From Noviluteimonas sp052115395 (GTDB taxonomy: Bacteria > Pseudomonadota > Gammaproteobacteria > Xanthomonadales > Xanthomonadaceae): a stretch of DNA of 64,000 bases. A model generated the notes under the pieces. The model saw only the letters and a program-made list of their open reading frames with translations, ran no database searches and was not told where the DNA came from. Location of the stretch: the NCBI GenBank assembly GCA_052115395.1, contig JBFRGO010000001.1. One strand, given 5' to 3'. Position numbers and translations under genes: made by a program. Below, in pieces: positions 7,471-16,860 of the stretch. Every line of letters starts with the position of its first letter. Position 1 is the first letter of the stretch.

Positions 7471-8262
7471 TCAGCGAAACGATTCGAACAATGCGTTGAG
7501 ATCGTCGTAAGGCATCGCGCGGTCGAAGGGCCGCGTGATGTCGCCTTCCAGGAACGCGCGCGTCGCCTGCAGCCCCGCGGCGAAGGCGTGCTGGAACAAA
7601 CCGATGCCCGCGCTCACGCGGCGCACGCCGGCCTTCTGCAGCTGATCCAGCGGCGGCAGGCCGGGCACGGTCATGACATTCAAAGGCAAGGGCGTGGCGG
7701 ACGCGACGGCGGCGATGTCGGGCAGCGCGCTCAGGCCCGGCACGAACACACCGTTCGCACCTGCTTTCTCGAATTGCGCGAGGCGCTCGTTCGTCATTGC
7801 GACCGCGGCCTCCCCTTTCGCCATGCCGCGCAGATAGATATCGGTACGCGCATTGATGAACAAGGGCGTATCGCCGAGGTGCGCGCGGATCGCATGGATC
7901 TTGTCGACCATGACGTCCGCAGGCTTGCCGGCGTCTTCGAGGTTGATGCCGACGACGCCGAGGTCGACGAGTTCGCGCACGAGCTTCGCCACGCGTTGCG
8001 GATCGTCGCTGTAGCCATCCTCGAGATCGATGCTGACCGGCACGCGCGCGACGCGCAGGATCTCGCGCACTTTGGCCAGCAGCGCATCGTGTTCGAGCGG
8101 ACCGCCGTCGGCGTAGCCGCACGCCCATGCGAGCGCGGCGCTGCTGGTGCCGATGGCCGGCGCACCGGCGTGCTGCCACAAGGCGGTACTCGCGGCATCC
8201 CAGGCGTTGGCGATCAGCAGCGGTTTGTCGCCGTGGTGCAGGGCAAGGAATCGGGCATGCAT
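7471..8262 (-). CDS. Isocitrate lyase/PEP mutase-family protein
   Basis: A 263-aa TIM-barrel enzyme of the ICL/PEPM superfamily. Visible motifs are ANAWDAASTALW (substrate pocket start), SIDLEDGYSDD with metal-binding acidic residues, GINLEDAG and INARTDIYL. The longer ICL active-site loop KKCGH is absent, as in the short group related to oxaloacetate decarboxylases and carboxyphosphonoenolpyruvate mutases. A C-C or P-C lyase reaction on a 2-oxo/PEP-like substrate is likely; the substrate is unknown. It ends 4 nt from the convergent SRPBCC gene. Confidence 0.85.
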   Translation of the reverse strand: MHARFLALHHGDKPLLIANAWDAASTALWQHAGAPAIGTSSAALAWACGYADGGPLEHDALLAKVREILRVARVPVSIDLEDGYSDDPQRVAKLVRELVDLGVVGINLEDAGKPADVMVDKIHAIRAHLGDTPLFINARTDIYLRGMAKGEAAVAMTNERLAQFEKAGANGVFVPGLSALPDIAAVASATPLPLNVMTVPGLPPLDQLQKAGVRRVSAGIGLFQHAFAAGLQATRAFLEGDITRPFDRAMPYDDLNALFESFR

Positions 8263-8293
8263 GGGGGTGCGTCCTCGACGGTCGGGGCGGTGA

Positions 8294-8812
8294 TCAGGCG
8301 AACAGATCGGCAGGCATCGGAGTTTGCGGCAATGCCCCTTCCAGTGCGAGCAGGAAACGCTTGGTCGGGAGGCCGCCGCCGAAGCCGGTCATGCTGCCGT
8401 CGGCGCCGATCACGCGATGGCACGGCAGGACGATGGGAATCGGATTGCGGCCATTGGCGGCGCCCACGGCGCGTACGGCGCTCGGCCTGCCGATGCGCGC
8501 GGCCAGCTGCGCGTAGCTGATCGTTTCGCCGTACGCGATGTCGGCGAGCGCATGCCAGACCGTGCGCTGGAAATCGGTACCTTCGGGCGCGAGTGGCAGG
8601 TCGAAGGACTGACGCACGCCCGCGAAGTATTCGTCGAGTTGCGTCGCGACCGCATCGAGCAAGGGATGCGAGCCCGCACGCCATCGCACGTCGCGCACGA
8701 CCGCATGGCGCGGCGCGTGGAATTCGATCGCATGCACGCCCCCGTCGGAGGCGGCGATGGCCAGCGGGCCCACGGGACTTTCGTGCACGCGATGGAAGAT
8801 GACGGTGCTCAT
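8294..8812 (-). CDS. ogt: Methylated-DNA--protein-cysteine methyltransferase
   Basis: A 172-aa O6-alkylguanine-DNA alkyltransferase. The suicide nucleophile is Cys131 in IVLPCHRVIG, the Arg finger lies in GRPSAVRAVGAANGRNP, and the helix-turn-helix begins YGETISYAQLA. It transfers alkyl groups from O6-guanine to itself in one turnover. Its ATG overlaps the TGA of the Ada-AlkA fusion gene (8809-8812), so the two repair proteins are made together. The start at 8812 gives the normal Ogt length. Confidence 0.95.
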   Translation of the reverse strand: MSTVIFHRVHESPVGPLAIAASDGGVHAIEFHAPRHAVVRDVRWRAGSHPLLDAVATQLDEYFAGVRQSFDLPLAPEGTDFQRTVWHALADIAYGETISYAQLAARIGRPSAVRAVGAANGRNPIPIVLPCHRVIGADGSMTGFGGGLPTKRFLLALEGALPQTPMPADLFA

Positions 8813-10284
8813 GCGGCGGCATTCCACAAATGCAACACCGCATAGGCGCGCCACGGCCGCCAGGCTTCGGCGTGCGCGCGCAAGGCGCGGGCGGTCAGGC
8901 GCGTGCCATCGACGGGCAAGGTCTTCTGCAGCACGAGGTCCTCGGCAGGAAACGCATCGGGATGCGAGAGCGCACGCAGCGCGATGTAATGCGCCGTCCA
9001 CGGGCCGATGCCCGGCAAGGCGACCCAGCGTTCGACGAACGTATCGAGCGTGCGCTCGGGTGCGAAATCGACGCTGCCGTCGAGCAACGCGCGTGCGACG
9101 GTCCGAATCGTCGCGGCACGCGCCTGCGTCAACCCGACCGCCGACAGATCGGCATCGGCCAACACCTCGGGCGCGGGGAACAGATGTTCGAACTCGCCTG
9201 CAGGCTCGAGCGGCGTGCCGAACGCACGCGCAACGCGCGACGCAACTGTCCGCGCCGCCGCGACACTCACCTGCTGCCCGATGATCGCGCGCACCGCGAT
9301 CTCGAACCCGTCCCAACCACTGGGCAGGCGCAAGCCGGGGCGTCGCTGCACGAGCGGCCGCAGGCGCCCGTCGACCGACAGTGCCGTCGCGATCGCCTGT
9401 GGATCGGCATCCAGGTCGAACATGCGCCGCACGCGCTGGACGACGGATTGCAACTGCAGCGGCGCAATGCCCTGCACTTCGAGTTTGAGCGCCGCTTCGC
9501 CGGGCCACGCGGACACGCGGAGCCATCCGGGCGCCGCACCCGGCGCAACGGGCGCGACCGCGCGCCGATACGCCGTCTGGTCGACCACTTCGACACCCGG
9601 CAACGCGCGCCCCTGCAGGAAGCGCAACATCGCCGCGAAATCGTAGGGCGGCCGATATCCGAGCCGCAGCACGAGCGATTCGCCGCGCGAGGGCGCAGGC
9701 CGCTTGCGCAACTCGCGCGGCGCCATGCGGTAGGCATCCTTGAAGGTCGTGTTGAAGCGCCGCAGGCTGCCGAAGCCCGAAGCCAGCGCGATGTCGGTGA
9801 TCGACAGGTCGGTTTCGGTGAGCAACTGCTTGGCGAACAACAGGCGCCGCGTGCCATGCACATCGATCGGCGTCGCGCCCAGGCGTTCGACGAACAACCG
9901 CCGCAATTGCCGCTCGCCGAGATTCACGCGCTCGGCCAGCACCGATACCGGCACTTCGGACAACAGCCCTTCGTTGATCAGCTTGATCGCACGCGACACC
10001 GCCGCATCGCCCTGCCGCCATGCGCCATCGCCCGGCGACAACTCCGGCCGGCAGCGTAGGCACGGGCGGTAACCGGCGGCCTCCGCAGCGGCGGCATTCG
10101 GGTAATAGACGACGTTCTTCGCCTTCGCCGCCGGCGCGGGGCACACCGGCCGGCAATAAATGCGCGTCGTCTTGACCGCGGTGAAGAACAGGCCGTCGAA
10201 GCGGATGTCCCGGCTGGTGCGCGCCTCTTCGCACACCTGGTGCGGCGGCAGCGCGGTGGCGACGAGCGAGGCGAAATGCGTCAT
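8809..10284 (-). CDS. Ada-type regulator fused to DNA-3-methyladenine glycosylase II
   Basis: A 491-aa bifunctional protein. Residues about 15-85 are the Ada metal-binding domain, with cysteines 44, 48, 75 and 78 spaced exactly as in Ada (4, 27, 3) and Cys44 as methyl acceptor. Residues about 90-185 are an AraC helix-turn-helix. About 195-310 is the AlkA N-terminal domain, and about 320-491 the HhH-GPD glycosylase with LPGIGPWTAHY and a downstream catalytic Asp in AED. It senses methylphosphotriesters, presumably activates the alkylation response, and excises 3-methyladenine. The O6-methyltransferase part of classical Ada is supplied by the overlapping ogt gene. Confidence 0.93.
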   Translation of the reverse strand: MTHFASLVATALPPHQVCEEARTSRDIRFDGLFFTAVKTTRIYCRPVCPAPAAKAKNVVYYPNAAAAEAAGYRPCLRCRPELSPGDGAWRQGDAAVSRAIKLINEGLLSEVPVSVLAERVNLGERQLRRLFVERLGATPIDVHGTRRLLFAKQLLTETDLSITDIALASGFGSLRRFNTTFKDAYRMAPRELRKRPAPSRGESLVLRLGYRPPYDFAAMLRFLQGRALPGVEVVDQTAYRRAVAPVAPGAAPGWLRVSAWPGEAALKLEVQGIAPLQLQSVVQRVRRMFDLDADPQAIATALSVDGRLRPLVQRRPGLRLPSGWDGFEIAVRAIIGQQVSVAAARTVASRVARAFGTPLEPAGEFEHLFPAPEVLADADLSAVGLTQARAATIRTVARALLDGSVDFAPERTLDTFVERWVALPGIGPWTAHYIALRALSHPDAFPAEDLVLQKTLPVDGTRLTARALRAHAEAWRPWRAYAVLHLWNAAA

Positions 10285-10513
10285 GCCCGCAGGCTAGCAC
10301 CCGCGGAAGGCGCCGACTCGCCGTTTTCGGACATGGACGTCGGCACGCGCGAACTCGACGGTAGGCCCGCATTTCCGAATCGCTGCATCCGCTTCCGCAT
10401 CCGGGTCGTAGAGCCCTTTGGGCAAGCCATTGGCGACTTGCCGATGCCGGCGGCGAACGACGAGCGGTCGCCGGCACTTCCCCCGCTGCCCGCCGATACA
10501 CAGGAACATCCAG

Positions 10514-11881
10514 ATGAAGCACACGATTCTCACCGGCGCCTGCGCGGCACTGCTGATCACGGGCACGGCCCTCGCATCGAGCCATCGCGAGGCCCCCAAC
10601 ATCACCAAGCTCCCCAAGGTCGACAACACCGACGTCTATCTGTTCCGCAGTTACGAGAGCGGCCGCAGCGGTTACGTCACCATCCTCGCGAACTTCCAGC
10701 CGGGCGAAGACGCATACGCCGGCCCGAACTACTACCTGATGGACCCGAACGCCCGTTACGAAATCCACATCGACAACGACGGCGATGCCAAGCCCGACCT
10801 CACCTTCCGGTTCCAGTTCTCGAACATCTACCGCAATGCGGCCCTGGACATCGGCGGCACCAGCGTGGCGGTGCCCCTGAGCAACATCGGTGCGTTCTCT
10901 TCCAGCGGCGACCCGACGCTCAACGTCGTCGAGGCCTACTCGGTCACCACGCTGCGCGAAGGCGCCCAGCCCAAACTGGCGACGAACGCGGCGACCAACA
11001 AAAGCCTGTTCATCAAGCCCTTCGACAACATCGGCACCAAGTCGATCCCCAAGTACGCCACGTATGCGGAGAAATACATCTCTCGCATCAACGTCGAGGG
11101 CTGCGCGGGCACCGGCCGCGTGTTCGTCGGGCAACGGCGCGAAGGATTCGCCGTCAACCTGGGCGAGATCTTCGACCTCATCCACACCAATCCGGTCGGC
11201 CCCACCAACGGCGAGAGCAACTCGCTCGCGAAGAAGAACATCACCACGATCGCGCTGGAAATGCCGATCGGCTGCCTGACCGCCGGCAGCCCGATCATCG
11301 GCGCATGGAGCACGGCGACGCTGCCGGACAAGACCGGCGCGCAAGTGCAGGTCTCGCGCCTGTCGTCGCCGCTGGTCAACGAAGTCATCATCGGCCTGCC
11401 CGACAAGGACAAGTTCAACGCCTCCCAGCCGGTGGACGACGCGCAATTCGCGAAGTACGTGACCAACCCGACGCTGCCCGCATTGATCCAGGTGCTGTAT
11501 CCGAGCGTGACCGCGCCCACCGTGTTCCCCCGCACCGACCTCGTGGCCGCATTCCTCACCGGCGTCCCCGGCCTCAACCAGCCCGCGAACGTGCATCCAG
11601 CGGAGATCATGCGGCTCAACACGTCGATCGCGCCCAAGGTCGCGAGCCGGCAGAAATCGCTCGGCGTGCTCGCCGGCGACACCGCGGGCTTCCCCAACGG
11701 GCGACGCCCGGGCGACGACGTGGTGGACATCGAACTGCGCGTGGCGATGGGCGTGTTGTTGAACGACCAGCAGGCGCCGTCGCGCAACCTGCCGTTCACC
11801 GATGGCGCCGACGTGCGCGCCACGGAGTTCCGCAACACGTTCCCTTATCTCAATACGCCGCTCCCGGGCGCGACCGACTGA
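10514..11881 (+). CDS. DUF4331 domain-containing exported protein
   Basis: A 455-aa protein with a signal peptide (MKHTILTGACAALLITGTALA) followed by the DUF4331 signature SSHREAPNITKLPKVDNTDVYLFRS. The ATG at 10514 has an AGGAAC ribosome site; any longer start only adds non-conserved sequence. The domain fills the mature chain and contains acidic loops such as DNDGDAKPDL that could bind Ca or other metals. Function of the family is not established. It heads a co-directional set with a TonB-dependent receptor, a TPR protein and a HupE-like permease, suggesting a periplasmic or surface substrate-binding role. Confidence 0.88.
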   Translation: MKHTILTGACAALLITGTALASSHREAPNITKLPKVDNTDVYLFRSYESGRSGYVTILANFQPGEDAYAGPNYYLMDPNARYEIHIDNDGDAKPDLTFRFQFSNIYRNAALDIGGTSVAVPLSNIGAFSSSGDPTLNVVEAYSVTTLREGAQPKLATNAATNKSLFIKPFDNIGTKSIPKYATYAEKYISRINVEGCAGTGRVFVGQRREGFAVNLGEIFDLIHTNPVGPTNGESNSLAKKNITTIALEMPIGCLTAGSPIIGAWSTATLPDKTGAQVQVSRLSSPLVNEVIIGLPDKDKFNASQPVDDAQFAKYVTNPTLPALIQVLYPSVTAPTVFPRTDLVAAFLTGVPGLNQPANVHPAEIMRLNTSIAPKVASRQKSLGVLAGDTAGFPNGRRPGDDVVDIELRVAMGVLLNDQQAPSRNLPFTDGADVRATEFRNTFPYLNTPLPGATD

Positions 11882-11905
11882 GTCCGTTATCGAACCTTCC
11901 GAATG

Positions 11906-11931
11906 CCCCGGTGGCCCATTCGCCACCGGGG
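11906..11931 (+). terminator. 10-bp GC-rich hairpin between DUF4331 and TonB receptor genes
   Basis: CCCCGGTGGC (11906-11915) and GCCACCGGGG (11922-11931) pair perfectly around a 6-nt loop, 24 nt after the DUF4331 stop and 19 nt before the receptor start. No T-run follows. It may attenuate or process the mRNA so that the abundant DUF4331 product is made in excess over the receptor. Confidence 0.6.
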
Positions 11932-11950
11932 AACGCTTAAGTTCGAGCGC

Positions 11951-14008
11951 ATGAACACCCTCCTCCGCAAACACATCGCATTGGGCATCGTGTCGTGGCT
12001 GTCGGCCACGCCATGCCTTGCGCAATCCATCGATCCGACGCCCGTGGAACTGGACACCGTCACGGTGATCGGCCGCGAGGACAACCTGGTCGGCACCGCG
12101 ACCTCCGCTTCGGAAGGATCGCTCTCGCGCGCGGAACTCGAACGCCGACCGCGCCTGCGCCCGGGCGATCTCGCCGAATACGTCCCCGGCGTGGCGGCCA
12201 CGCAGCATTCGGGCTCGGGTAAGGCGAACCAGTATTTCCTGCGCGGCTTCAATCTCGACCACGGCACCGACTTCGCGCAGAGCGTCGACGGCATGCCCGT
12301 GAACATGCGCTCGCACGGCCACGGGCAAGGCTATTCCGACCTCAACTTCCTCATTCCCGAACTCGTCGACGGCCTGACCTATCGCAAGGGCCCGTACGCC
12401 GCGGATGTCGGCGATTTCTCCGCGGCGGGCTCGGTGGAATACCGGCTGGTCGAAACCCTGCCCGAAGATTTCGTGCAACTCGAATACGGCAGCGACCAGT
12501 ACGCGCGCATCGTCGGCGCCGCGAGCCACGACATCGGCGCCGGCGCGCTGACCTGGGGCGTCGAAGCGCAGGGTTACGACGGCCCCTGGCACGACATCGA
12601 CGAAGACGTCCACAAGCGCAACGCGTTCCTGCGTTACAGCGCGCCTGCGGGGAGCGGCCGGTTTTCGCTGACCGCGATGGGCTACGACAACCGCTGGAAC
12701 TCGCCGGACCAGATTCCGCAACGCGCCGTCACGGAAGGACTGATCGATCGATTGGGTTCCATCGATACGACGCTCGGCGGTGATTCGTCGCGTTACTCGC
12801 TCTCCGGCAGTTGGAGCGGCGATGCACTCGGCGGCACCTTCGACGCGAACGCCTACGCGATCCGCTACCGGCTCTCTCTCTGGTCCAACTTCACCTATTC
12901 CCTCGACGATCCAGTGCGCGGCGATCAATTCCGCCAGTTCGACGAGCGCACCATCACCGGCTTCGACCTGCGCCAAACCTGGCAAGCCGACGGGTGGCGC
13001 GTGCGCGCAGGCCTGGACGGACGCCGCGACGACATCGGCAGCGTCGGGCTCGAACACACGCAGGCGCGCGCCTTCGTTTCGCCGATCCGCGACGACCGTG
13101 TGGACGAACGCAGCCTCGATGCCTGGATGGATGCGCAGTATTCGCTGACGCAGGCGCTGCGCGTGCAACTCGGCGGTCGCTACGATCGTTACACGTTCGA
13201 CGTCGATGCGCTGCAGCCGGAGAACAGCGGACGCACCGAAGCCGGGATCGCCTCCTTCAAGGGTGGGCTGGCATGGCGCATCGCCGCACCGGCCGAGTTG
13301 TATCTCGACTGGGGCCAGGGATTCCACTCCAACGACGCGCGCGGCACGACGATCCGCGTGGATCCGGTGACCGGCGATCCTGTCGATCCGGTGACACCGC
13401 TCGTGCGTTCGCGCGGTAGCGAACTCGGCCTGCGCGTTGCGAGCGAGGGCCGATGGCAGACGACGTTGGCGCTCTGGCGGCTCGACCTGGCCAGCGAGCT
13501 GCTCTTCGTCGGCGATGCGGGCAACACCGAGCCGAGCCGGCCGAGCGAGCGCCGCGGCGTGGAAGCCAACGCGTACTGGTTCGCCGACCCGCGCGCGCGT
13601 CTGGAACTGGAAGTGGCATACACGCAGGCGCGCTTTGCCGACGAGGACCCGGCCGGTGATCGCATTCCCGGCGCGGTGCCCTGGATCGTATCGGCGGCGT
13701 GGTCGTCGGATTGGGCGCGTGGCTGGCATTCGTCGGCGCGCATCCGCTACGTCGGTGGCGCGCCGCTGATCGAGGACGATCGCGTTCGCAGCACGAGCGC
13801 GACGATGCTCAACCTCGCCATCGGCAAGCGCTGGCAGCGCTGGAACCTCGAACTCGACGTGCTCAACGCGCTGAATTCGGACGACCACGACATCGACTAC
13901 TTCTACGCCTCGCGTTTGCCTGGCGAGCCCGACGAAGGCGTCGAAGACATCCACTTCCATGCGTTCGAGCCGCGGTCGTTGCGGCTGCGCGCGACCTACG
14001 CGTTCTGA
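11951..14008 (+). CDS. TonB-dependent outer-membrane receptor
   Basis: A 685-aa receptor with signal peptide ending LAQ, a TonB box-like VELDTVTVIG, a plug domain (about residues 45-160) and a 22-strand barrel ending in Phe (RATYAF). The plug carries a His-rich conserved stretch (VNMRSHGHGQGYSD). There is no STN signalling domain, so it is not a FecA-type transducer. Genes on either side encode DUF4331, TPR and HupE-like proteins, pointing to energised uptake of a metal or metal complex; this is inference. Confidence 0.92.
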   Translation: MNTLLRKHIALGIVSWLSATPCLAQSIDPTPVELDTVTVIGREDNLVGTATSASEGSLSRAELERRPRLRPGDLAEYVPGVAATQHSGSGKANQYFLRGFNLDHGTDFAQSVDGMPVNMRSHGHGQGYSDLNFLIPELVDGLTYRKGPYAADVGDFSAAGSVEYRLVETLPEDFVQLEYGSDQYARIVGAASHDIGAGALTWGVEAQGYDGPWHDIDEDVHKRNAFLRYSAPAGSGRFSLTAMGYDNRWNSPDQIPQRAVTEGLIDRLGSIDTTLGGDSSRYSLSGSWSGDALGGTFDANAYAIRYRLSLWSNFTYSLDDPVRGDQFRQFDERTITGFDLRQTWQADGWRVRAGLDGRRDDIGSVGLEHTQARAFVSPIRDDRVDERSLDAWMDAQYSLTQALRVQLGGRYDRYTFDVDALQPENSGRTEAGIASFKGGLAWRIAAPAELYLDWGQGFHSNDARGTTIRVDPVTGDPVDPVTPLVRSRGSELGLRVASEGRWQTTLALWRLDLASELLFVGDAGNTEPSRPSERRGVEANAYWFADPRARLELEVAYTQARFADEDPAGDRIPGAVPWIVSAAWSSDWARGWHSSARIRYVGGAPLIEDDRVRSTSATMLNLAIGKRWQRWNLELDVLNALNSDDHDIDYFYASRLPGEPDEGVEDIHFHAFEPRSLRLRATYAF

Positions 14009-14016
14009 GGGTTCCC

Positions 14017-15126
14017 ATGCGCCTGCGAATCGCCCTGCTCTTCCTCCTCTCGCTCGCCTCGGCGATGGCGCAGGCGCAACAGCCGCCGTATGTCGTTCCG
14101 ACTTCGCAGGAAATGGTGCTTGAACGCCTTCCGCGCGGATATGCGGCGCTGGAACCCGTCCCCGGCCCGCGCGCGCAGCCGCTCGCGCAGGCCAACGCCC
14201 TCCTCGCCGCCGCCGCGCGGACGGGCGATGCCCGCCTGGCCGCGCGCGCCGAGGCGATCCTCGTCGGCATACCGAAGCAAACCGTCCAGGTGCGCGAGGC
14301 GCGCGCGTTCGCCGCGCAGCATCGCCATGCGTTCGACGATGCGCGGCGTCTGCTGTCCGCGGTGTTGGTCGAACATCCGCGCGACAGCGGCGCGCGCCTG
14401 TCGCGTGCGCAGATCCTGCTCGTGCAGGGGCATTTGACCGAAGCGCGCTCCGATTGCACGACCCTGGTGCTGGGCATCGACAGCGAAGCCGGCTTGCTGT
14501 GCGTCGCGGCGCTGGTCGGACGGGAAGGCCGGTATGACGCAGCGAACGCATCGCTCGACCAATGGCTTGCGCAAACCGCGCGCGATCCGCAGGCCTTGCG
14601 CAGCGTGCTCGTCTCCCGCGCCGAGTTCGCCGCACGGATGGGCGATCCGAGAGCCGACATTGTCTTCGCGCGCGCATTGGCCATCGATCCGCAGGACGTG
14701 CGCACGCTGGCGGCGTATGCGCGAACCCTGCGGGCGCGCGGTCGCAACGCGGAAGCCCTGAAGCTGCTCGCAAACGCGCCCGACAGCGACGGCCTCGCCC
14801 TGCAAAAGACCCTCGCCGCGCACGCAATCGGCAATCCAGACGCGCCACGCTTCGCCGCTTCGATGCGACGCCGCTACGCACTCGCGCACGCGGTGGGCAC
14901 GCAGCCGGAGTTGCGCGACGAAGCCGATTTCCGCCTGATCATCGACAACAACCCCGCCGCCGCACTCGAACTTGCGCAGAAGAACTTCCGGCAACAACGC
15001 GATTACGAAGACGTCGACGTCCTGCTGCGCACCGCCCGCGCCGCCAATCGCGCCGACATCGTGGCGGACACGATGGCCTGGCTGCAGCAATCCGGCATCG
15101 ACGGCCGACGCGTGGCGTCGCGATGA
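14017..15126 (+). CDS. Exported tetratricopeptide-repeat protein
   Basis: A 369-aa periplasmic protein with signal peptide (ending MAQAQ) and helical TPR/HAT-like pairs across most of the chain (for example ARLSRAQILLVQGHLTEA and DVRTLAAYARTLRARGRNAEALKLL). It probably acts as a protein-binding scaffold. It starts 8 nt after the TonB-receptor stop behind a GAGG site and overlaps the HupE-like gene by ATGA, so it is firmly part of the same operon. Confidence 0.85.
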   Translation: MRLRIALLFLLSLASAMAQAQQPPYVVPTSQEMVLERLPRGYAALEPVPGPRAQPLAQANALLAAAARTGDARLAARAEAILVGIPKQTVQVREARAFAAQHRHAFDDARRLLSAVLVEHPRDSGARLSRAQILLVQGHLTEARSDCTTLVLGIDSEAGLLCVAALVGREGRYDAANASLDQWLAQTARDPQALRSVLVSRAEFAARMGDPRADIVFARALAIDPQDVRTLAAYARTLRARGRNAEALKLLANAPDSDGLALQKTLAAHAIGNPDAPRFAASMRRRYALAHAVGTQPELRDEADFRLIIDNNPAAALELAQKNFRQQRDYEDVDVLLRTARAANRADIVADTMAWLQQSGIDGRRVASR

Positions 15127-16217
15127 GCCGGCTCCTGCTCCTGCTGTTCCTGCTCGCGAGCCCGGTCGCCCTGGCGCACACCTTGTCGGTCTCGCACGTC
15201 GACCTGGTGGAAGCACGCGACAACACGCTCGAGATGGAAGTCGACCTCTCCCTGCGCGACATCGCGCTGACGCTCCCGCTGGATCGCGACCGCAACGAAC
15301 AGGTGACCTGGGCCGAGTTGCAGGAGATCGAGGCGCCGCTGCGCGCGATGGTCGATACAGGGATCACCATCACGCGCGGCGGCACTCGATGTGCGCTGGA
15401 ACCCGCGGGCCTTGGCGTCCGCGCCTACGACGAAGGCACGCACGCCGCGCTGCGTTATCACGTGCGCTGCCCGAATGCCGGTCGCGTGCAGGTGCACTAT
15501 GCCCTCCTGTTCGATCGCGACCCGCAGCATCGCGCGCTGGTCACCTTGCATTCGGGGACGCAATTCGCCACCGGCATCGCGCGAGCCGACGCGCGCGAGG
15601 TTTCGCTCGAGGCCGGCATCGAAACGACCTTCCTGCAATTCGTGCGCGAAGGCACGCACCACATCCTCATCGGCTACGACCACCTCGCCTTCCTGATCTC
15701 GCTGCTGCTGACCGCCGCACTGGTCCGCACCGGCAGCGCATGGGCGCCCGCACCCAGCCCTCGGGCCTGCATCACGCGCGCGATCGGGATCGCCACGGCC
15801 TTCACGCTCGCACATTCGGTGACCCTGTCGTTGGCGGCGCTGGGTTGGATCGTGCCCGCCTCGCGCCTCGTGGAGTCGGCGATCGCCGCCAGTGTCGTGC
15901 TCGCGGCGCTCAACAACGTCTGGCCCGTGGTGGAGCGGCGCGCATGGCTGATCGGATTCGGGTTCGGCTTCGTTCACGGGTTCGGTTTCGCGGGCGCGCT
16001 TGCCGAACTGGGGCTGTCGAAACACGTGCGCCTGGTGTCGCTGCTCGGCTTCAACCTCGGGGTCGAGCTCGGGCAGATCGTGATAGTGGCGATCGCGCTC
16101 TCGCTCCTGCTCGCGATCCGCTATCGCGACTGGTACGCACGCCGCGCCATGCCGGCGGCCTCGCTGGCCATCGCCGGCTGCGCGAGCGTGTGGCTGATGC
16201 AGCGGTTGACGGCGTGA
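15123..16217 (+). CDS. HupE/UreJ-family membrane protein
   Basis: A 364-aa protein with an N-terminal signal peptide, an extracytoplasmic beta-rich domain of about 165 residues, then about six to seven membrane helices. The first membrane segment has the HupE-like motif GTHHILIGYDHLAF, and a later one has GFGFVHGFGFAGAL; His/Asp in these motifs are used for Ni/Co passage in HupE. The large periplasmic domain distinguishes this subgroup from short HupE. It overlaps the TPR gene by 4 nt. Role as inner-membrane permease of the receptor locus is inferred; the transported ion is unknown. Confidence 0.85.
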   Translation: MSRLLLLLFLLASPVALAHTLSVSHVDLVEARDNTLEMEVDLSLRDIALTLPLDRDRNEQVTWAELQEIEAPLRAMVDTGITITRGGTRCALEPAGLGVRAYDEGTHAALRYHVRCPNAGRVQVHYALLFDRDPQHRALVTLHSGTQFATGIARADAREVSLEAGIETTFLQFVREGTHHILIGYDHLAFLISLLLTAALVRTGSAWAPAPSPRACITRAIGIATAFTLAHSVTLSLAALGWIVPASRLVESAIAASVVLAALNNVWPVVERRAWLIGFGFGFVHGFGFAGALAELGLSKHVRLVSLLGFNLGVELGQIVIVAIALSLLLAIRYRDWYARRAMPAASLAIAGCASVWLMQRLTA

Positions 16218-16305
16218 AGTGCACAGCGCCGCGCCCTTGCCGCGCCGACGTGGGTGTATGGCCCGTCATCGGGTATCGACGTGCCGCCATGGCATAAGGA
16301 CCCGC

Positions 16306-16860
16306 ATGAACGCTCCGGGTTTCGCCGACGCCGACCGCCTGCTGCCCCGCGTGGCCGCCGGCGACCGCATCGCGTTCGAAGCGCTGTACCACCAGACCGC
16401 GCCGACCCTGATGGGCATCTGCCTGCGCGTGCTGCCCGATCGCGCGGAAGCCGAAGACGTGTTGCAGGATGTCTTCGTCCTCGTATGGGGCAAGGCCGCG
16501 CAATTCGACCCCGCGCGTTCGCATGCGATCGGCTGGTTGTGCAGCATCGCGCGCAATCGCGCGATCGACCGCCTGCGTACCCTCCCCGCGACCGCAACGC
16601 GCGCTTCGATCGAATGGGCCGAAGCGATCCCCGATCCCGGACCTTCCCCCGCAACCTCCGCGCAACGCGCCGCCGATCACGGGCGCCTGGATGATTGCAT
16701 CGAGGAACTCGACCCGCGTCGCCAGGCCTTGATTCGCACGGCGTTCTACGAGGGCGCGACCTACGGGGAACTCGCCGAACGTTCCGGGTCGCCGTTGGGT
16801 TCGATCAAGAGTTGGATCCGGCGCGCGCTCGCGCAACTCAAGGCGTGCCTGGAACGATGA
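16306..16860 (+). CDS. ECF-type RNA polymerase sigma factor
   Basis: A 184-aa sigma-70 protein with region 2 (FEALYHQTAPTLMGICLRVLPDRAEAEDVLQDVFVLVWGKA, residues about 23-63) and region 4 (ATYGELAERSGSPLGSIKSWIRRALAQL). An AAGGA site precedes ATG 16306. It lies 88 nt downstream of the HupE-like gene and overlaps the following anti-sigma gene by ATGA. Paired RskA-type anti-sigma factors hold such sigmas inactive at the membrane. Targets probably include this locus, but no matching promoter motif was identified. Confidence 0.93.
   Translation: MNAPGFADADRLLPRVAAGDRIAFEALYHQTAPTLMGICLRVLPDRAEAEDVLQDVFVLVWGKAAQFDPARSHAIGWLCSIARNRAIDRLRTLPATATRASIEWAEAIPDPGPSPATSAQRAADHGRLDDCIEELDPRRQALIRTAFYEGATYGELAERSGSPLGSIKSWIRRALAQLKACLER

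Noticed and set aside
10285..10513. Ada box controlling the repair genes
   Set aside because: No convincing A-box/B-box pair of the E. coli type was found in this divergent intergenic region; GC-rich regulators here may use a different site.
8294..14881. A very long open frame antisense to the DUF4331, receptor and TPR genes
   Set aside because: High GC keeps the antisense frame free of stops. Translation is low-complexity Arg/Ala/Gly-rich sequence except for the last 172 codons, which are ogt. The sense genes have motifs, signals and ribosome sites.
16218..16305. ECF-type autoregulatory promoter before the sigma gene
   Set aside because: No clear AAC -35 and CGTC/CGT -10 pair at usual spacing was visible; a promoter may exist but cannot be supported.
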